A stretch of DNA of 61,941 nt from positions 1 to 61,941 of the forward strand of contig NZ_JBGFFE010000018.1 of assembly GCF_041224415.1 (NCBI RefSeq), given 5' to 3'. The translations under genes and the position numbers were made by a program. The DNA comes from Clostridium_B lapidicellarium (GTDB taxonomy: Bacteria; Bacillota; Clostridia; Clostridiales; Clostridiaceae). This document shows, piece by piece, positions 9,086 to 18,150 of this stretch. Numbering within the stretch: position 1 is the stretch's first letter; each line of letters begins with the position of its first letter. Below the pieces are notes generated by a model, which saw nothing but the letters and a program-made list of their open reading frames with translations, did no database searches and was not told where the DNA came from.

Positions 9086-10867
9086 ATGGAAAAAAGATCT
9101 GTCATGTCAACTCTATTTGAATATGCAGGGGAATTCAGATACCTGACAATGGCCTCCTGGGTATTGTCTGCAGCAAGCGCGCTTGTGGCGCTGATACCAT
9201 TTATTTATATATGGAGGATTATCAAGGAAGTTCTGGAGGCTTCTCCTAATTTTAGTCATTCCAACAACCTGGTGCAGTACGGCTGGATGGCCGTAATTTT
9301 TTCTGTACTGTCCATGCTTATTTATGTAGCGGCTTTACTGTGCTCTCATATTGCCGCATTTAGGGTTCAGGCAAATATAAGATCCAGGGCCATGCACCAT
9401 ATCAGTACACTGCCTTTAGGATTTATGAATGATATTGGAAGCGGAAAGATAAGGAGAATTGTAAATGAGTCGAGTGCAGCTACAGAAACTTATCTGGCCC
9501 ATCAATTACCTGATCGTGCAGGTGCCATGGCTGCACCTGTCGGTCTTCTCGCAATGCTTTTAGTATTTGACTGGCGGCTTGGTATTTTAAGCTTGATACC
9601 AGTTGTGATTGCTTTTGGAATTATGTCTGTAATGACTGGAAGCAGAATGAAGCAAAAAATGAAGGAATATCAGAATTCCTTGGAGCAAATGTCAAATGAG
9701 GCGGTTGAATACGTGAGAGGGATATCAGTATTAAAAATATTTGGACAATCTGTTTTTTCTTTTAAGCGATTTAAGGAATCAATTGATAATTATCAAAAAT
9801 GGGTAATTTCCTATACAAAAGATTTGCGCCTGCCGATGATGTTTTATACCACAGCTATTAATGCTATTTTTGCCGTGCTTATATCAGCGGCTTTGTTTTT
9901 TACATCGGATGGGGTCACTGGGGAGTTCCTTTTGAATCTGCTGTTCTATATAATTATCACACCTGTTATAACAGTTACCTTGAACAAGATTATGTACTCC
10001 AGTGAAAATATTATGATTGTTCAGGATGCAATGGAGAGAATTGACAGCATAATGGAAATGAAACCATTGCATGACAGTGAAGAACATAAGCAGCCGCAGG
10101 ATAATTCAGTTGTATTTTATGACGTGTCCTTTTGTTATAAAGGTGCGGAGGAAAATGTACTGAACCATGTTTCTCTACATATTGCCTCCGGGCAGCACGT
10201 GGCTTTTGTAGGTCCATCCGGCGGCGGAAAAACAACATTGGCAAGTTTGATACCGCGTTTCTGGGATGTTGACAGCGGCAGGATTACAATAGGCGGGGCG
10301 AATGTAAAAAATATATCCAAAGAAGAATTGATGAATAGTATTTCTTTTGTTTTTCAAAACAGCAGGCTTTTAAAAATGTCAATTTTGGAAAATGTCCGCC
10401 TTGCCAGGCCGGATGCATCACGGAAAGAAGTGCTTAAAGCTTTGAAGGATGCCAGGTGTGACGATATTATAGCAAAACTTTCAGATGGAATAGACACCAT
10501 AATTGGAACAAATGGAAATTATCTTTCAGGTGGAGAAGAGCAGCGCATCTCTATTGCAAGGGCAATGCTAAAAAATGCACCAATTCTTATACTTGATGAG
10601 GCAACAGCATTTGCCGATCCCGACAATGAATCGAAGGTTCAGGCTGCATTTTCTGCTTTGTCAAAGGGAAAAACGGTAATTATGATAGCACATAGATTAT
10701 CCACCGTGATGGGGGCGGACCGCATTTATGTAATGAGAAATGGAGAAATATGTGAATTTGGAAGCCATTCTGAATTAATAGGCCGGCATGGATTATATGC
10801 ACATATGTGGAGTGAGTATAACAGTGCTGCAAAATGGAAGGTTGGTGTGCAAAATGAGATTGACTGA
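9086..10867 (+). CDS. ABC transporter permease/ATPase half, YbtP/IrtA-like
   Basis: A 593-residue fusion of a six-helix type IV exporter membrane domain (about 1-325) and a nucleotide-binding domain. Walker A GPSGGGKTT is at about 376-384. The signature is LSGGEEQRISIARAM, Walker B is ILILDEATAFAD, and the switch histidine lies in IMIAHRLS. Half transporters of this fold that pair with a second half and sit behind an AraC regulator and a Fur box import ferric siderophores in Yersinia (YbtPQ) and mycobacteria (IrtAB), despite the exporter fold. The frame opens at 9059, but ATG 9086 has AAAGGAGA at good spacing. It overlaps the next gene by 14 bases. Confidence 0.88.
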   Translation: MEKRSVMSTLFEYAGEFRYLTMASWVLSAASALVALIPFIYIWRIIKEVLEASPNFSHSNNLVQYGWMAVIFSVLSMLIYVAALLCSHIAAFRVQANIRSRAMHHISTLPLGFMNDIGSGKIRRIVNESSAATETYLAHQLPDRAGAMAAPVGLLAMLLVFDWRLGILSLIPVVIAFGIMSVMTGSRMKQKMKEYQNSLEQMSNEAVEYVRGISVLKIFGQSVFSFKRFKESIDNYQKWVISYTKDLRLPMMFYTTAINAIFAVLISAALFFTSDGVTGEFLLNLLFYIIITPVITVTLNKIMYSSENIMIVQDAMERIDSIMEMKPLHDSEEHKQPQDNSVVFYDVSFCYKGAEENVLNHVSLHIASGQHVAFVGPSGGGKTTLASLIPRFWDVDSGRITIGGANVKNISKEELMNSISFVFQNSRLLKMSILENVRLARPDASRKEVLKALKDARCDDIIAKLSDGIDTIIGTNGNYLSGGEEQRISIARAMLKNAPILILDEATAFADPDNESKVQAAFSALSKGKTVIMIAHRLSTVMGADRIYVMRNGEICEFGSHSELIGRHGLYAHMWSEYNSAAKWKVGVQNEID

Positions 10868-12590
10868 AAGACTGCGGCATAAATATGCCCTTTCTGAAAA
10901 AGGCGCAGAAGATATGGTAAAGGCATTTGCTGCATGTACATTATCCAATATCGTACTTATATTGCCTGTAGGTCTTCTTTATTATCTGGTTTATGATTTG
11001 ATGGATAAAAATATTGGTGATGGTCATATTTCACTTTATGTATTTGGAACTGCAGTGTGTATTGTACTTATATTTGCAACAACATATTTTCAGTATAATT
11101 CAACATTTTTTGCAACATACCTGGAAAGTGGTGTCAGGAGAATATCACTTGCTGAGAAATTGCGAAAGCTTCCCCTTTCTTTCTTCGGAAAGAAGGATTT
11201 ATCGGATTTGACAAGTACTATTATGGCAGATTGTTCCACATTGGAAGCAGCGTCATCTCACTGGATACCGGAACTTGTCGGGTCTATTATTTCAACTTTT
11301 ATCATTGCACTGAGTTTGTTTTTCTTTGACTGGCGTATGGCTATTGCAGCACTTTGGGTGCTTCCTGTTTCCTTTATAATTGTCCTCTTTTCATCGAGAG
11401 TACAGCATAGCTTGGGGAAAAAACAGATGAAGGTAAAGATGAATTGTGCAGATGGGATCCAGGAATGCCTGGAATCTTTGAGGGATCTTAAGGCAAACAA
11501 TGCAGAAAGGGCATATATGAATGAGCTTGATGTAAAAATTAAAGCTGTTGAAAAGCGTGCAATTATTACAGAACTTGGAACTGCTGTTTTTGTTGTAGCT
11601 GCACAGATGGTTTTAAAACTTGGAATTGCCACGGTTGCATTGGTTGGTGGAATACTTCTTGTGAATGGAAGTTTGGATGTTTTGACCTTTTTTATGTTTT
11701 TACTTTTAGTATCAAGATTATACGATCCCATGCAAATGTCACTGCAGAACCTGGCTGCAATTATTTCCGCCGATATCCAGTGCCAGCGTATGGATGAGAT
11801 TCTTGAGCATGAAATACAGACGGGAGCAAAAAGCCTTACAAATAGAGGTTGTGACATCGTATTTAATCATGTTGCATTTGCCTATAATGGCAGTGAAATT
11901 GTACTGAAGGATATATCATTCACTGCCAGACAGGGAGAAGTTACTGCACTGATTGGCCCCTCTGGAGATGGAAAAACCACTGTATCAAGATTGGCTCTAC
12001 GATTCTGGGATATCAGCAGAGGGAAAATTACTGTGGGTGGTATGGACATTTCAAAAATCGATCCCGAGACTCTCATGTCTCTATATGCTGTTGTTTTTCA
12101 GGATGTTACCCTATTTAATAATTCCATCATGGAGAATATCCGCATTGGCCGAAAAGATGCTTCAGATGAAGAAGTTATAGAGGCTGCAAAGCTGGCCCAT
12201 TGCAATGAGTTTGTAGAGAAACTGCCGCAGAGATGGAATACTCTAATTGGTGAGAATGGTTCTGAACTTTCCGGCGGCGAGCGACAGAGGATATCCATTG
12301 CCAGGGCGTTCTTGAAAGATGCACCTATTATACTGCTGGATGAAGCCACAGCTTCTCTGGATGTAGAAAATGAAACTATGATACAGGAATCCTTATCCAG
12401 GCTTATTAAAAACAAAACAGTACTTGTCATTGCACACAGAATGAGAGCGGTAGCAGGTGTTGACAAAATTATAGTATTGAAAGATGGCATTGTAGCTGAG
12501 CAGGGTGCACCAGGCGAGCTGGCCGGAAGAAATGGAATATACAGGCATATGACCGGGATACAGATGGAGGCTGCTTCATGGAAGTTATAA
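10854..12590 (+). CDS. ABC transporter permease/ATPase half, YbtQ/IrtB-like
   Basis: A 578-residue partner of the preceding half transporter. The membrane domain spans about 1-320 and the ATPase follows. Walker A GPSGDGKTT is at about 368-376, the signature is LSGGERQRISIARAF, Walker B is IILLDEATASLD, and the switch histidine lies in VIAHRMRAV. The upstream extension to 10788 lies inside the preceding gene. ATG 10854 overlaps that gene's end, so translation is probably coupled and a heterodimer is expected. Substrate (ferric siderophore or related metallophore) is inferred from the Fur box and the AraC neighbour. Export of a peptide or drug is the alternative. Confidence 0.88.
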   Translation: MRLTERLRHKYALSEKGAEDMVKAFAACTLSNIVLILPVGLLYYLVYDLMDKNIGDGHISLYVFGTAVCIVLIFATTYFQYNSTFFATYLESGVRRISLAEKLRKLPLSFFGKKDLSDLTSTIMADCSTLEAASSHWIPELVGSIISTFIIALSLFFFDWRMAIAALWVLPVSFIIVLFSSRVQHSLGKKQMKVKMNCADGIQECLESLRDLKANNAERAYMNELDVKIKAVEKRAIITELGTAVFVVAAQMVLKLGIATVALVGGILLVNGSLDVLTFFMFLLLVSRLYDPMQMSLQNLAAIISADIQCQRMDEILEHEIQTGAKSLTNRGCDIVFNHVAFAYNGSEIVLKDISFTARQGEVTALIGPSGDGKTTVSRLALRFWDISRGKITVGGMDISKIDPETLMSLYAVVFQDVTLFNNSIMENIRIGRKDASDEEVIEAAKLAHCNEFVEKLPQRWNTLIGENGSELSGGERQRISIARAFLKDAPIILLDEATASLDVENETMIQESLSRLIKNKTVLVIAHRMRAVAGVDKIIVLKDGIVAEQGAPGELAGRNGIYRHMTGIQMEAASWKL

Positions 12591-12723
12591 TGGTATATAA
12601 TTTTGTTTTTTTGTATTTTACCTGCTCATTTGATTTTTGTATGTCATCTATTTCTATAATTGGGTATATGGAAATGATAAAATCCGGAAAAATTTATTTT
12701 TATATCTAAAGAACTAAAAAGCT

Positions 12724-12765
12724 AAAAAGCTTTAATTGCTGTTTTGCCAGTGATTAAGGCTTTTT
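12724..12765 (+). terminator. Stem-loop after the ABC cassette
   Basis: Arms AAAAAGCTTTAAT and ATTAAGGCTTTTT pair with one G-U pair around a 16-base loop, and the right arm ends in a T run. It lies 134 bases beyond the second ABC gene and is a plausible rho-independent terminator for the iron cassette. Confidence 0.55.
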
Positions 12766-12918
12766 AATATCTTTAATATATGTAAAAAAAGCTATTCAAA
12801 GGTACAGGATATTGTATAAAATGATATAATCTACCTGTAGCACTTAAATGTGTAGTAAAAAATATTTGAACAATATGTAGACAAATAGTAATTGTAATAA
12901 ATAAAGGGGTTAATAAAT

Positions 12919-13401
12919 ATGAATATAAGACTTGCAACCATTGAAGATCTACAAGCCATTACTGCTGTTGAGTCAATATGCTTCCCGGCAGCGGAAGCTG
13001 CTTCAGAAAGCGATTTTAAAAAGAGATTAATTGTGTATCCTAATCATTTTTGGCTTTTGGAGGATGATGGAAGACTAGTTGGCTTTGTAAATGGAATGGT
13101 GACAAATGAATCAAAATTATGCGATGAGATGTTTGAAGATGCCAGTTTACATGATGAAAATGGTCAGTGGCAGATGATTTTTGGTGTAAATACTATCCCT
13201 GAGTATCGCAGACAAGGTTGTGCAGAAAAAATAATCGATAAGATTATTGCCGATGCCAGGACGCAAGGACGTAAGGGGTTAGTGCTTACCTGCAAAGAAA
13301 AACTGCTGCACTACTATGCAAAATTTGGTTTTAAAAATGAAGGGATTTCAGAATCAACACATGGCGGAGCAGTTTGGTATGATATGCGTTTGACTTTTTA
13401 A
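12919..13401 (+). CDS. GNAT-family N-acetyltransferase, arylalkylamine-acetyltransferase-like
   Basis: A 160-residue single-domain GNAT enzyme that would transfer an acetyl group from acetyl-CoA to an amine. It starts with IRLATIEDLQAITAVESICFP, the usual first strand and helix. The acetyl-CoA pyrophosphate loop is in VNTIPEYRRQGCAEKII at about 93-109. The C-terminal LLHYYAKFGFKNEGISEST fits the AANAT-like subgroup, which often acts on polyamines or aryl alkylamines. AAAGGGG precedes the ATG by about 12 bases. It is a monocistronic gene; the substrate cannot be told from sequence. Confidence 0.85.
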   Translation: MNIRLATIEDLQAITAVESICFPAAEAASESDFKKRLIVYPNHFWLLEDDGRLVGFVNGMVTNESKLCDEMFEDASLHDENGQWQMIFGVNTIPEYRRQGCAEKIIDKIIADARTQGRKGLVLTCKEKLLHYYAKFGFKNEGISESTHGGAVWYDMRLTF

Positions 13402-13579
13402 GTTGATAAATTTCTAATTTAGTGCCATGTTTTGAGATAACAAAATGCCTATGAATATAATTATTCAAGAAAAAGGAATAGATTGAATTAACTCAGGGGC
13501 AAATTGGAGAATATCTGAAAAAGGTGTATTGAAAATAACTTGATTCTTTGATATAATACTTCTAACACAAAAAACAATA

Positions 13580-13662
13580 TGAGCTTTAGGGGTGCTATTT
13601 TAGCTGAGATGGATAATCTAAACTCTTTGAACCTGTGAGGTAAACCTCGCGTAGGGAACAAT
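13580..13662 (+). promoter_or_regulatory. TPP riboswitch (THI element)
   Basis: The conserved blocks are present in order: AGGGGTGCT, GCTGAGAT, CTTTGAACCTG with the P4/P5 arm GAGGTAAACCTC, and the closing CGTAGGGAA. A terminator hairpin follows directly and then a thiamine transporter gene. Binding of thiamine pyrophosphate should stop transcription before the gene. Confidence 0.93.
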
Positions 13663-13708
13663 GCTCAATAACCATATTTTCTGTTATGGCTATTGGACAT
13701 TGTTTTTT
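13659..13708 (+). terminator. Terminator hairpin of the TPP riboswitch
   Basis: CAATGCTCAATAACCATA pairs imperfectly with TATGGCTATTGGACATTG and is followed by TTTTTT. It overlaps the 3' end of the aptamer, as expected for a transcription-attenuating riboswitch. Confidence 0.75.
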
Positions 13709-13734
13709 GTTGTATTTTTTAGGAGGAAAAAAAT

Positions 13735-14298
13735 ATGCGTTCAAAAAGTAAGGTTTTATTCATTGTAGAAGTGGCACTATTTTCAGCACTAGCTTCAATA
13801 TTAGATTTATTCTCGTTCAAAGCCTGGGGACAAGGTGGCAGTATTTCACTTCAAATGGTACCAATATTTATCATGTCTTTCCGTTGGGGATGGCGGGGTG
13901 GATTAAGTACTGGTTTAGTATTTGGTCTATTACAACTGATAACTGGGTATGTAATTAATCCTATTCAAGGACTGCTAGATTATCCTATAGCTTTTACATT
14001 AGTTGGACTATCAGCAATCACAGCTAAATCTGTCTATAAATCGGCTAAACAGAAAAATAAATTTAGAATGTTTTCATTCATAACTTTGGGATGTTTCGTT
14101 GGAAGTTTTGCTCGGCTCATTATTCATATTATCTCGGCTATGATTTATTTTGGTGCAGGAGCACCAAAAAATCAAGCAGTTTGGGTTTATGCAATAATTT
14201 ACAATACTTCTTATGTTTTTCCTAGCTTTGTTTTTAGTGTAATCTTAATTTCTATACTAGTTCAAGCACGAGAAGAAATTATTTTTTATAGAGTATAA
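13735..14298 (+). CDS. thiT: Thiamine ECF transporter S component ThiT
   Basis: The substrate-binding membrane subunit of an energy-coupling-factor transporter for thiamine. It has 187 residues and about six hydrophobic helices, the usual ThiT size. Characteristic elements are VEVALFSALASILDL, then GGSISLQMVPIFIMSFRWGWRGG, where the conserved Trp and Gly cluster forms the thiamine pocket, and QGLLDYPIAFTLVG. The start has AGGAGGAAA upstream. A TPP riboswitch and terminator immediately upstream support the assignment. No ECF ATPase or T component lies nearby; these are usually shared and encoded elsewhere. Confidence 0.95.
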   Translation: MRSKSKVLFIVEVALFSALASILDLFSFKAWGQGGSISLQMVPIFIMSFRWGWRGGLSTGLVFGLLQLITGYVINPIQGLLDYPIAFTLVGLSAITAKSVYKSAKQKNKFRMFSFITLGCFVGSFARLIIHIISAMIYFGAGAPKNQAVWVYAIIYNTSYVFPSFVFSVILISILVQAREEIIFYRV

Positions 14299-14410
14299 TC
14301 AGTTATTTTCCCATCAAAAAGTGCTATTTATATGTTTTATTATCTGTAAGAATTCTCGATTTTAGGTGATGGCATTGCGTATCACTATGATTAAAACTAC
14401 AAATATTTAA

Positions 14411-14593
14411 GAAAGAGATGTTTATGGGATTCATAAAAACAACTTTGTCATTGAAATGGCTAATGGAACATTGCCGGAAAACAAAATGAAATGGTATCTT
14501 ATTGAAGATAGTCTTTTCCTTAAAGAATATGTTAAAGCGTGTTCTGTGGGCATATTTAAGGCAAAAAATATGAGTGATATGAACTTGACATGA
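14411..14593 (+). pseudogene. TenA-family (thiaminase II) internal fragment
   Basis: One frame, stopping at 14593, encodes NNFVIEMANGTLPENKMKWYLIEDSLFLKEYVKA in adjoining pieces. This is the N-terminal helical region of TenA/THI-4 proteins, which salvage thiamine breakdown products. The initiation region is lost and the sequence diverges after about 60 codons (full length about 220). It lies 112 bases beyond thiT, which suggests a former TPP-controlled thiT-tenA operon. Confidence 0.7.
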
Positions 14594-14774
14594 CTAACAA
14601 AAATATGAAAGGTCATTGGATTGGGGTTTTTAGTTCTGTTAATGATGGTACACAGGTTGAATTTACAGAAGAAGTATCAGTAAATAATCCTATAATGAAT
14701 TTGTTTGCAGGTTTTATCTAAAAAGGCAGCAATTATGTTATATAGAAGATTTAAGAAAAGAATTAGGTGAATAA
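14590..14774 (+). pseudogene. SRPBCC-like protein C-terminal fragment, frameshifted
   Basis: The reading starts at 14590 with GHWIGVFSSVNDGTQVEFTEEVSV and NPIMNLFAGF, then shifts frame near 14712 to YLKRQQLCYIEDLRKELGE, stopping at 14774. The pattern (a strand carrying an NDGT turn, TEEV, then a final amphipathic helix) is the C-terminal half of small SRPBCC/polyketide-cyclase-like proteins. The first half is absent. It abuts the TenA fragment, so a deletion joined two damaged genes. Confidence 0.45.
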
Positions 14775-14818
14775 ATTCAAATCTGAAATAGAGGGCATTA
14801 AGTAAGAGTTAATTCACT

Positions 14819-14856
14819 ATATTAAATTTATATATATTAATTTATAAATTTAATAT
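14819..14856. repeat. A+T-only inverted repeat with 14-bp arms
   Basis: ATATTAAATTTATA and TATAAATTTAATAT are perfect reverse complements around a 10-base A+T spacer. It lies in the roughly 355-base gene-free stretch 14775-15129, which otherwise shows no coding signal. It may be a weak bidirectional terminator or a cruciform-prone site. Confidence 0.5.
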
Positions 14857-15129
14857 ATATGGATGCTCTTTGAAAATTGAATAGTGTGGTGTCCTACGAT
14901 ATGAGTATTTTCAATGTTTAGTCGTATGTATTGGATTTCATTGATTTGTATGATATAATTTTTTTTGCTTAGTAAGTCAAATGATTATATAATGCAAAAT
15001 ATTAGCCTTATATAAAAATCTACTGAATGTCAAAAGTTTATAGTGATATAAGTGATATATGTGTTTAGAAAAGCTAAATATATATTTTTATTATTAAGAT
15101 ATTTTGAATTACATGAAAGGAAAAGATAT

Positions 15130-16038
15130 ATGGATGTATTGATGAAATTGGCAAATGAAATTATCAGAAAACAACTAAAAAGTAATTCGTTGAAGAATAT
15201 TTTTTGTACCGATGGAAATCAACTCCATTTTAATAATAATACTAAAGATAGTATAGAATTCTTTGGACAGAAATGGAAGAAATTATCTGAATGTGACAAA
15301 GAGTATATTATAAATGCTCTTCTGAAAGGATTTCTTGAAAGCTTTTATAATGTAGATCAATATATTAGCTTTAAAGACAAAGATTACTTAGAAATTAAAA
15401 AAATATATATATCATTGTTTCAAGATATAACTAATGATTATATGTCAGTACAAGAAATTGAAGAACGTCATTATAAGAGAATTCGCACTTTTATAAAAAA
15501 AACAAATCGAGTTGTTTATAAAATAAATCATAATGCAAATAAAAATGCTAAAAGTTTTATGTGTTCCGAATATTCTTCCAAATTTCAAATAAGGTTACTA
15601 GGCATAAATATTTGTACATTGAAAGAGCCAATATTAGATATAGGTTGTGGTGAACAGGGGAATTTAGTCAAGTATTTAAGGAAAAATCACTTGAGGGCAT
15701 ATGGAATAGATAGATTACAAGAAAATACTGGATATTTTAGAAGCATTGATTGGCTAGAGTTTGATTACTTCCAACTAAAATGGGGTACAATTATTTCGAA
15801 TATTTCATTTAGTAACCATTTTATTCATCATTTTACACAAAATGATGGTATAGATATTTTATATGCTCAAACCTATATGAAAATATTAAAATCATTAGAT
15901 AATGGAGGGAAATGGATTTATGCGCCATCAGTTCCATTTATTGAAAATTTATTGCCCAAAGATGAGTTTAGTGTTCAACGTATACAAATTAATGAATCAT
16001 TTAGCAAAACAATAGTTCACAAATTTCTAGTTTTATGA
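15130..16038 (+). CDS. Class I SAM-dependent methyltransferase of unknown substrate
   Basis: A 302-residue protein. Residues about 1-150 form a charged helical region without a recognised domain. The SAM-binding motif ILDIGCGEQGNLVKYL lies at about 178-193 and the acidic loop AYGIDRL about 12 residues later. IISNISFSNHFIHHF replaces the usual motif IV region. The frame opens at 15052, but ATG 15130 has GAAAGGAAAA at good spacing. The substrate is unknown. A glycosyltransferase follows further downstream, and a natural-product or cell-surface role is only a guess. Very A+T-rich codon use suggests an accessory gene. Confidence 0.7.
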   Translation: MDVLMKLANEIIRKQLKSNSLKNIFCTDGNQLHFNNNTKDSIEFFGQKWKKLSECDKEYIINALLKGFLESFYNVDQYISFKDKDYLEIKKIYISLFQDITNDYMSVQEIEERHYKRIRTFIKKTNRVVYKINHNANKNAKSFMCSEYSSKFQIRLLGINICTLKEPILDIGCGEQGNLVKYLRKNHLRAYGIDRLQENTGYFRSIDWLEFDYFQLKWGTIISNISFSNHFIHHFTQNDGIDILYAQTYMKILKSLDNGGKWIYAPSVPFIENLLPKDEFSVQRIQINESFSKTIVHKFLVL

Positions 16039-16221
16039 AGTAAATAACGTATACTTGAAATGAAATATAGAGGAGATAGAGGTATGACAGAATTTTGGAA
16101 AGTTGTTGAGCCACATAATAATATAAAAATAAACCTCCATTTAAATTTATAATGATAAAATGTCAAAAAAACTATAATTATATAAAAAACTGAATTGTTA
16201 ATTGATAAGGAGCGAAATGTT

Positions 16222-16383
16222 ATGAGTAAATACACTGCTTTATGGGAATACATTCAAAAGAATGGCAGCTCATCAATGAAGTTATCTTTCGATGAAATAC
16301 ATGATATTGCAGGAAGTGGGATAGATCATTCTTTTTTAAGATATAAAAAGGAACTGGCAGTGATTTTTAATAAAATTATTTGA
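16222..16383 (+). CDS. Small hypothetical protein with partly duplicated 3' end
   Basis: A 53-residue protein beginning SKYTALWEYIQKNGSSSMKL, then SFDEIHDIAG and IDHSFLRYKKEL. The pattern (Trp-Glu-Tyr start, a short helix, then the IDHSFLRYKKEL turn) recurs in small clostridial proteins of unknown function. AAGGAGCG precedes ATG 16222. Its last ~50 bases are repeated in degraded form at about 16396-16445, where the same reading gives IDYSFLRYKN. The gene therefore appears to be part of a decayed tandem duplication. Role unknown. Confidence 0.5.
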   Translation: MSKYTALWEYIQKNGSSSMKLSFDEIHDIAGSGIDHSFLRYKKELAVIFNKII

Positions 16384-16474
16384 CTGTAAATTCCAAATAT
16401 TGCGGGAATCGATAGACTATTCTTTTTTGAGATACAAAAATGTGCAAACAAATGATATGTTAAAGGTGAATTAT

Positions 16475-17806
16475 ATGGCTGGTAAAAGAAAATTACGAAT
16501 CGTTTTTTCTGTTGTACTTTCAGATGCCGGTGAAGCGACTCGTGCATTGGAAATAGCGAATGGGATCAAGGATTATTGTCCTGATAATTATGAATTGAAT
16601 ATAATATTTTTATCTAATGGAAGCAAATTTGAACAAAAGGTGGTTTATAATGGATTTAAGATTCATAAATGCTTACCCGTGCTGCCAGGAGTAGGTTTCC
16701 GTCAAGATCTAAAACCTACAAAAACTAATTTAATCGGTGATATGAAACTTGCAGGTGAATTATTGAGAGGTGAGGTTCACGCATTTATTGAATTAAAACC
16801 AGATGTAGTTATTCACGGATTTTACCCTATAGCAAGTCTTGCTAGAAGAATGGTTAATAATCCAATATTAGGGATATGTTATTTACCTATACCGTTACAG
16901 GAGAATATTTTTGCCTCTACATTAATGAAAGATATTCCTGATGTGATTAAACCTCTCACATATCTTCCTTTAAGGCTTCGCAGAAAAATTATAAAGCTGA
17001 TTCCCAAGTCTTTAAAAATGAGAGCCCCAATTTTTAAGCAGAGCAATATTATTAAAGCTCTTGATGAGTTTAAATGGAATAAGGAACCAATAAATAATTT
17101 GTTTGATATGCTTAGGGCAGATTTGACAATAATAAATGACTTTAAGGAATTTTATAAAGATGATATACTTCCAGATAATTACAAAATTGTGGGACCGTTA
17201 TATGCACCTGCTTCAAATAATATTGAAATAGATAAAAATATACTGAATATATTTAATCGAGAAAATGAAAGGTTGAAAATTTTTTGTACTCTGGGGAGTT
17301 CAGGGGAAAAACAATGTTTATTTGAAGTCATGAAGGCATTAAACCAAGGAATAGGAAAGAATTGGAGTGCGGTGATTTTGGCCCCTGAAGCTGTATGCCC
17401 AATCGATGAAGCAAAAGCCTATGCAGGAAGTAATCCTAATATTTATTTAACAGATTCATTTGTACCAGCACCGCTGGTAAATTCACTTGCAGATATAGTC
17501 ATCTCTCATGGAGGTCAGGGAACTATACAAACCGCAATAGCAAGTGGTACCCCGGTCGTCGGATTTGCAATGCAGCCGGAACAGCAAATAAATCTTGACA
17601 ATATAGTTATAAGAGGAGCAGGCATACGTATACCGATAAACAGGTGGAGTTCACATAATATACAGTCTTCTGTAAATAGAATAATTAGAAAACCATCTTA
17701 TAGAGAAAATATGAGAACATTAAAAAATATTTTAAATTCTATAAACGGCAGGAAAAACTCGGCATTTGCTATCTGGGATTATATGTTAAAAAAACTGCCG
17801 AAATGA
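16475..17806 (+). CDS. UDP-glycosyltransferase-like protein (GT1/MGT-type, GT-B fold)
   Basis: A 443-residue GT-B enzyme. The N-terminal domain begins RKLRIVFSVVLSDAGEATRALEIA-like (broken here for length) and contains KPDVVIHGFYPIASLA. The C-terminal donor-binding domain has FCTLGSSGE, VPAPLVNSLADIVISHGGQG, then TIQTAIASGTPVVGFAMQPEQ, which is the nucleotide-sugar signature of GT1/MGT enzymes with the conserved HGG and the Gln near the end. ATG 16475 has AAAGGTG upstream; longer starts run back into the duplicated DNA. The acceptor is unknown: macrolide, lipid and other small molecules are typical in this group. Confidence 0.82.
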   Translation: MAGKRKLRIVFSVVLSDAGEATRALEIANGIKDYCPDNYELNIIFLSNGSKFEQKVVYNGFKIHKCLPVLPGVGFRQDLKPTKTNLIGDMKLAGELLRGEVHAFIELKPDVVIHGFYPIASLARRMVNNPILGICYLPIPLQENIFASTLMKDIPDVIKPLTYLPLRLRRKIIKLIPKSLKMRAPIFKQSNIIKALDEFKWNKEPINNLFDMLRADLTIINDFKEFYKDDILPDNYKIVGPLYAPASNNIEIDKNILNIFNRENERLKIFCTLGSSGEKQCLFEVMKALNQGIGKNWSAVILAPEAVCPIDEAKAYAGSNPNIYLTDSFVPAPLVNSLADIVISHGGQGTIQTAIASGTPVVGFAMQPEQQINLDNIVIRGAGIRIPINRWSSHNIQSSVNRIIRKPSYRENMRTLKNILNSINGRKNSAFAIWDYMLKKLPK

Positions 17807-17858
17807 TAAATTGTCCAAAACAATTGTCTATGAAAGAAACTAGTTTTGACAGTTTATA

Positions 17859-18150
17859 TTATTTCATGTACTTGTCCACCAATTCATAGCATCTTTCTTT
17901 TGTTGATTGGGCTAATGAGTTGGTATATAGTATAGATTCCATTGTCCCTCCTTATATTTTCTGTTGCTTTTTCAGTATCGTTAAAATCTTTAAAACCTGC
18001 TTCGATATTGTCTAATTTATTTATATATTCCTGTTTTTTATTTTCTTTATTCAAATTATTATTTGGTTGGTCGATTTCTGGGCTGGTTTTTTCTTTGACC
18101 TTTATGGTATTTCCATTTATAACAAAACCGTTGTTGAGGTACTTCACACT
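17859..18150 (-). pseudogene. LprI/DUF1311-family lipoprotein remnant
   Basis: Two pieces of the family are visible on this strand. EYINKLDNIEAGFKDFND comes from the N-terminal part, and NSLAQSTKERCYELVDKYMK from the very end, stopping at 17859, is in a different frame. The central segment that normally separates them (about 70 residues, with the WDDALNEIY-like block) is missing. Internal deletion plus frameshift inactivated the gene. The upstream end runs directly into an unrelated TnpB fragment at about 18150. Confidence 0.6.

Noticed and set aside
16084..16152. A 22-codon ORF (start TEFWKVVEPHNNIK) behind a fair ribosome site
   Set aside because: Too short and without a recognisable family. 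It could be the lost start of another methyltransferase-like gene, but nothing supports a product.
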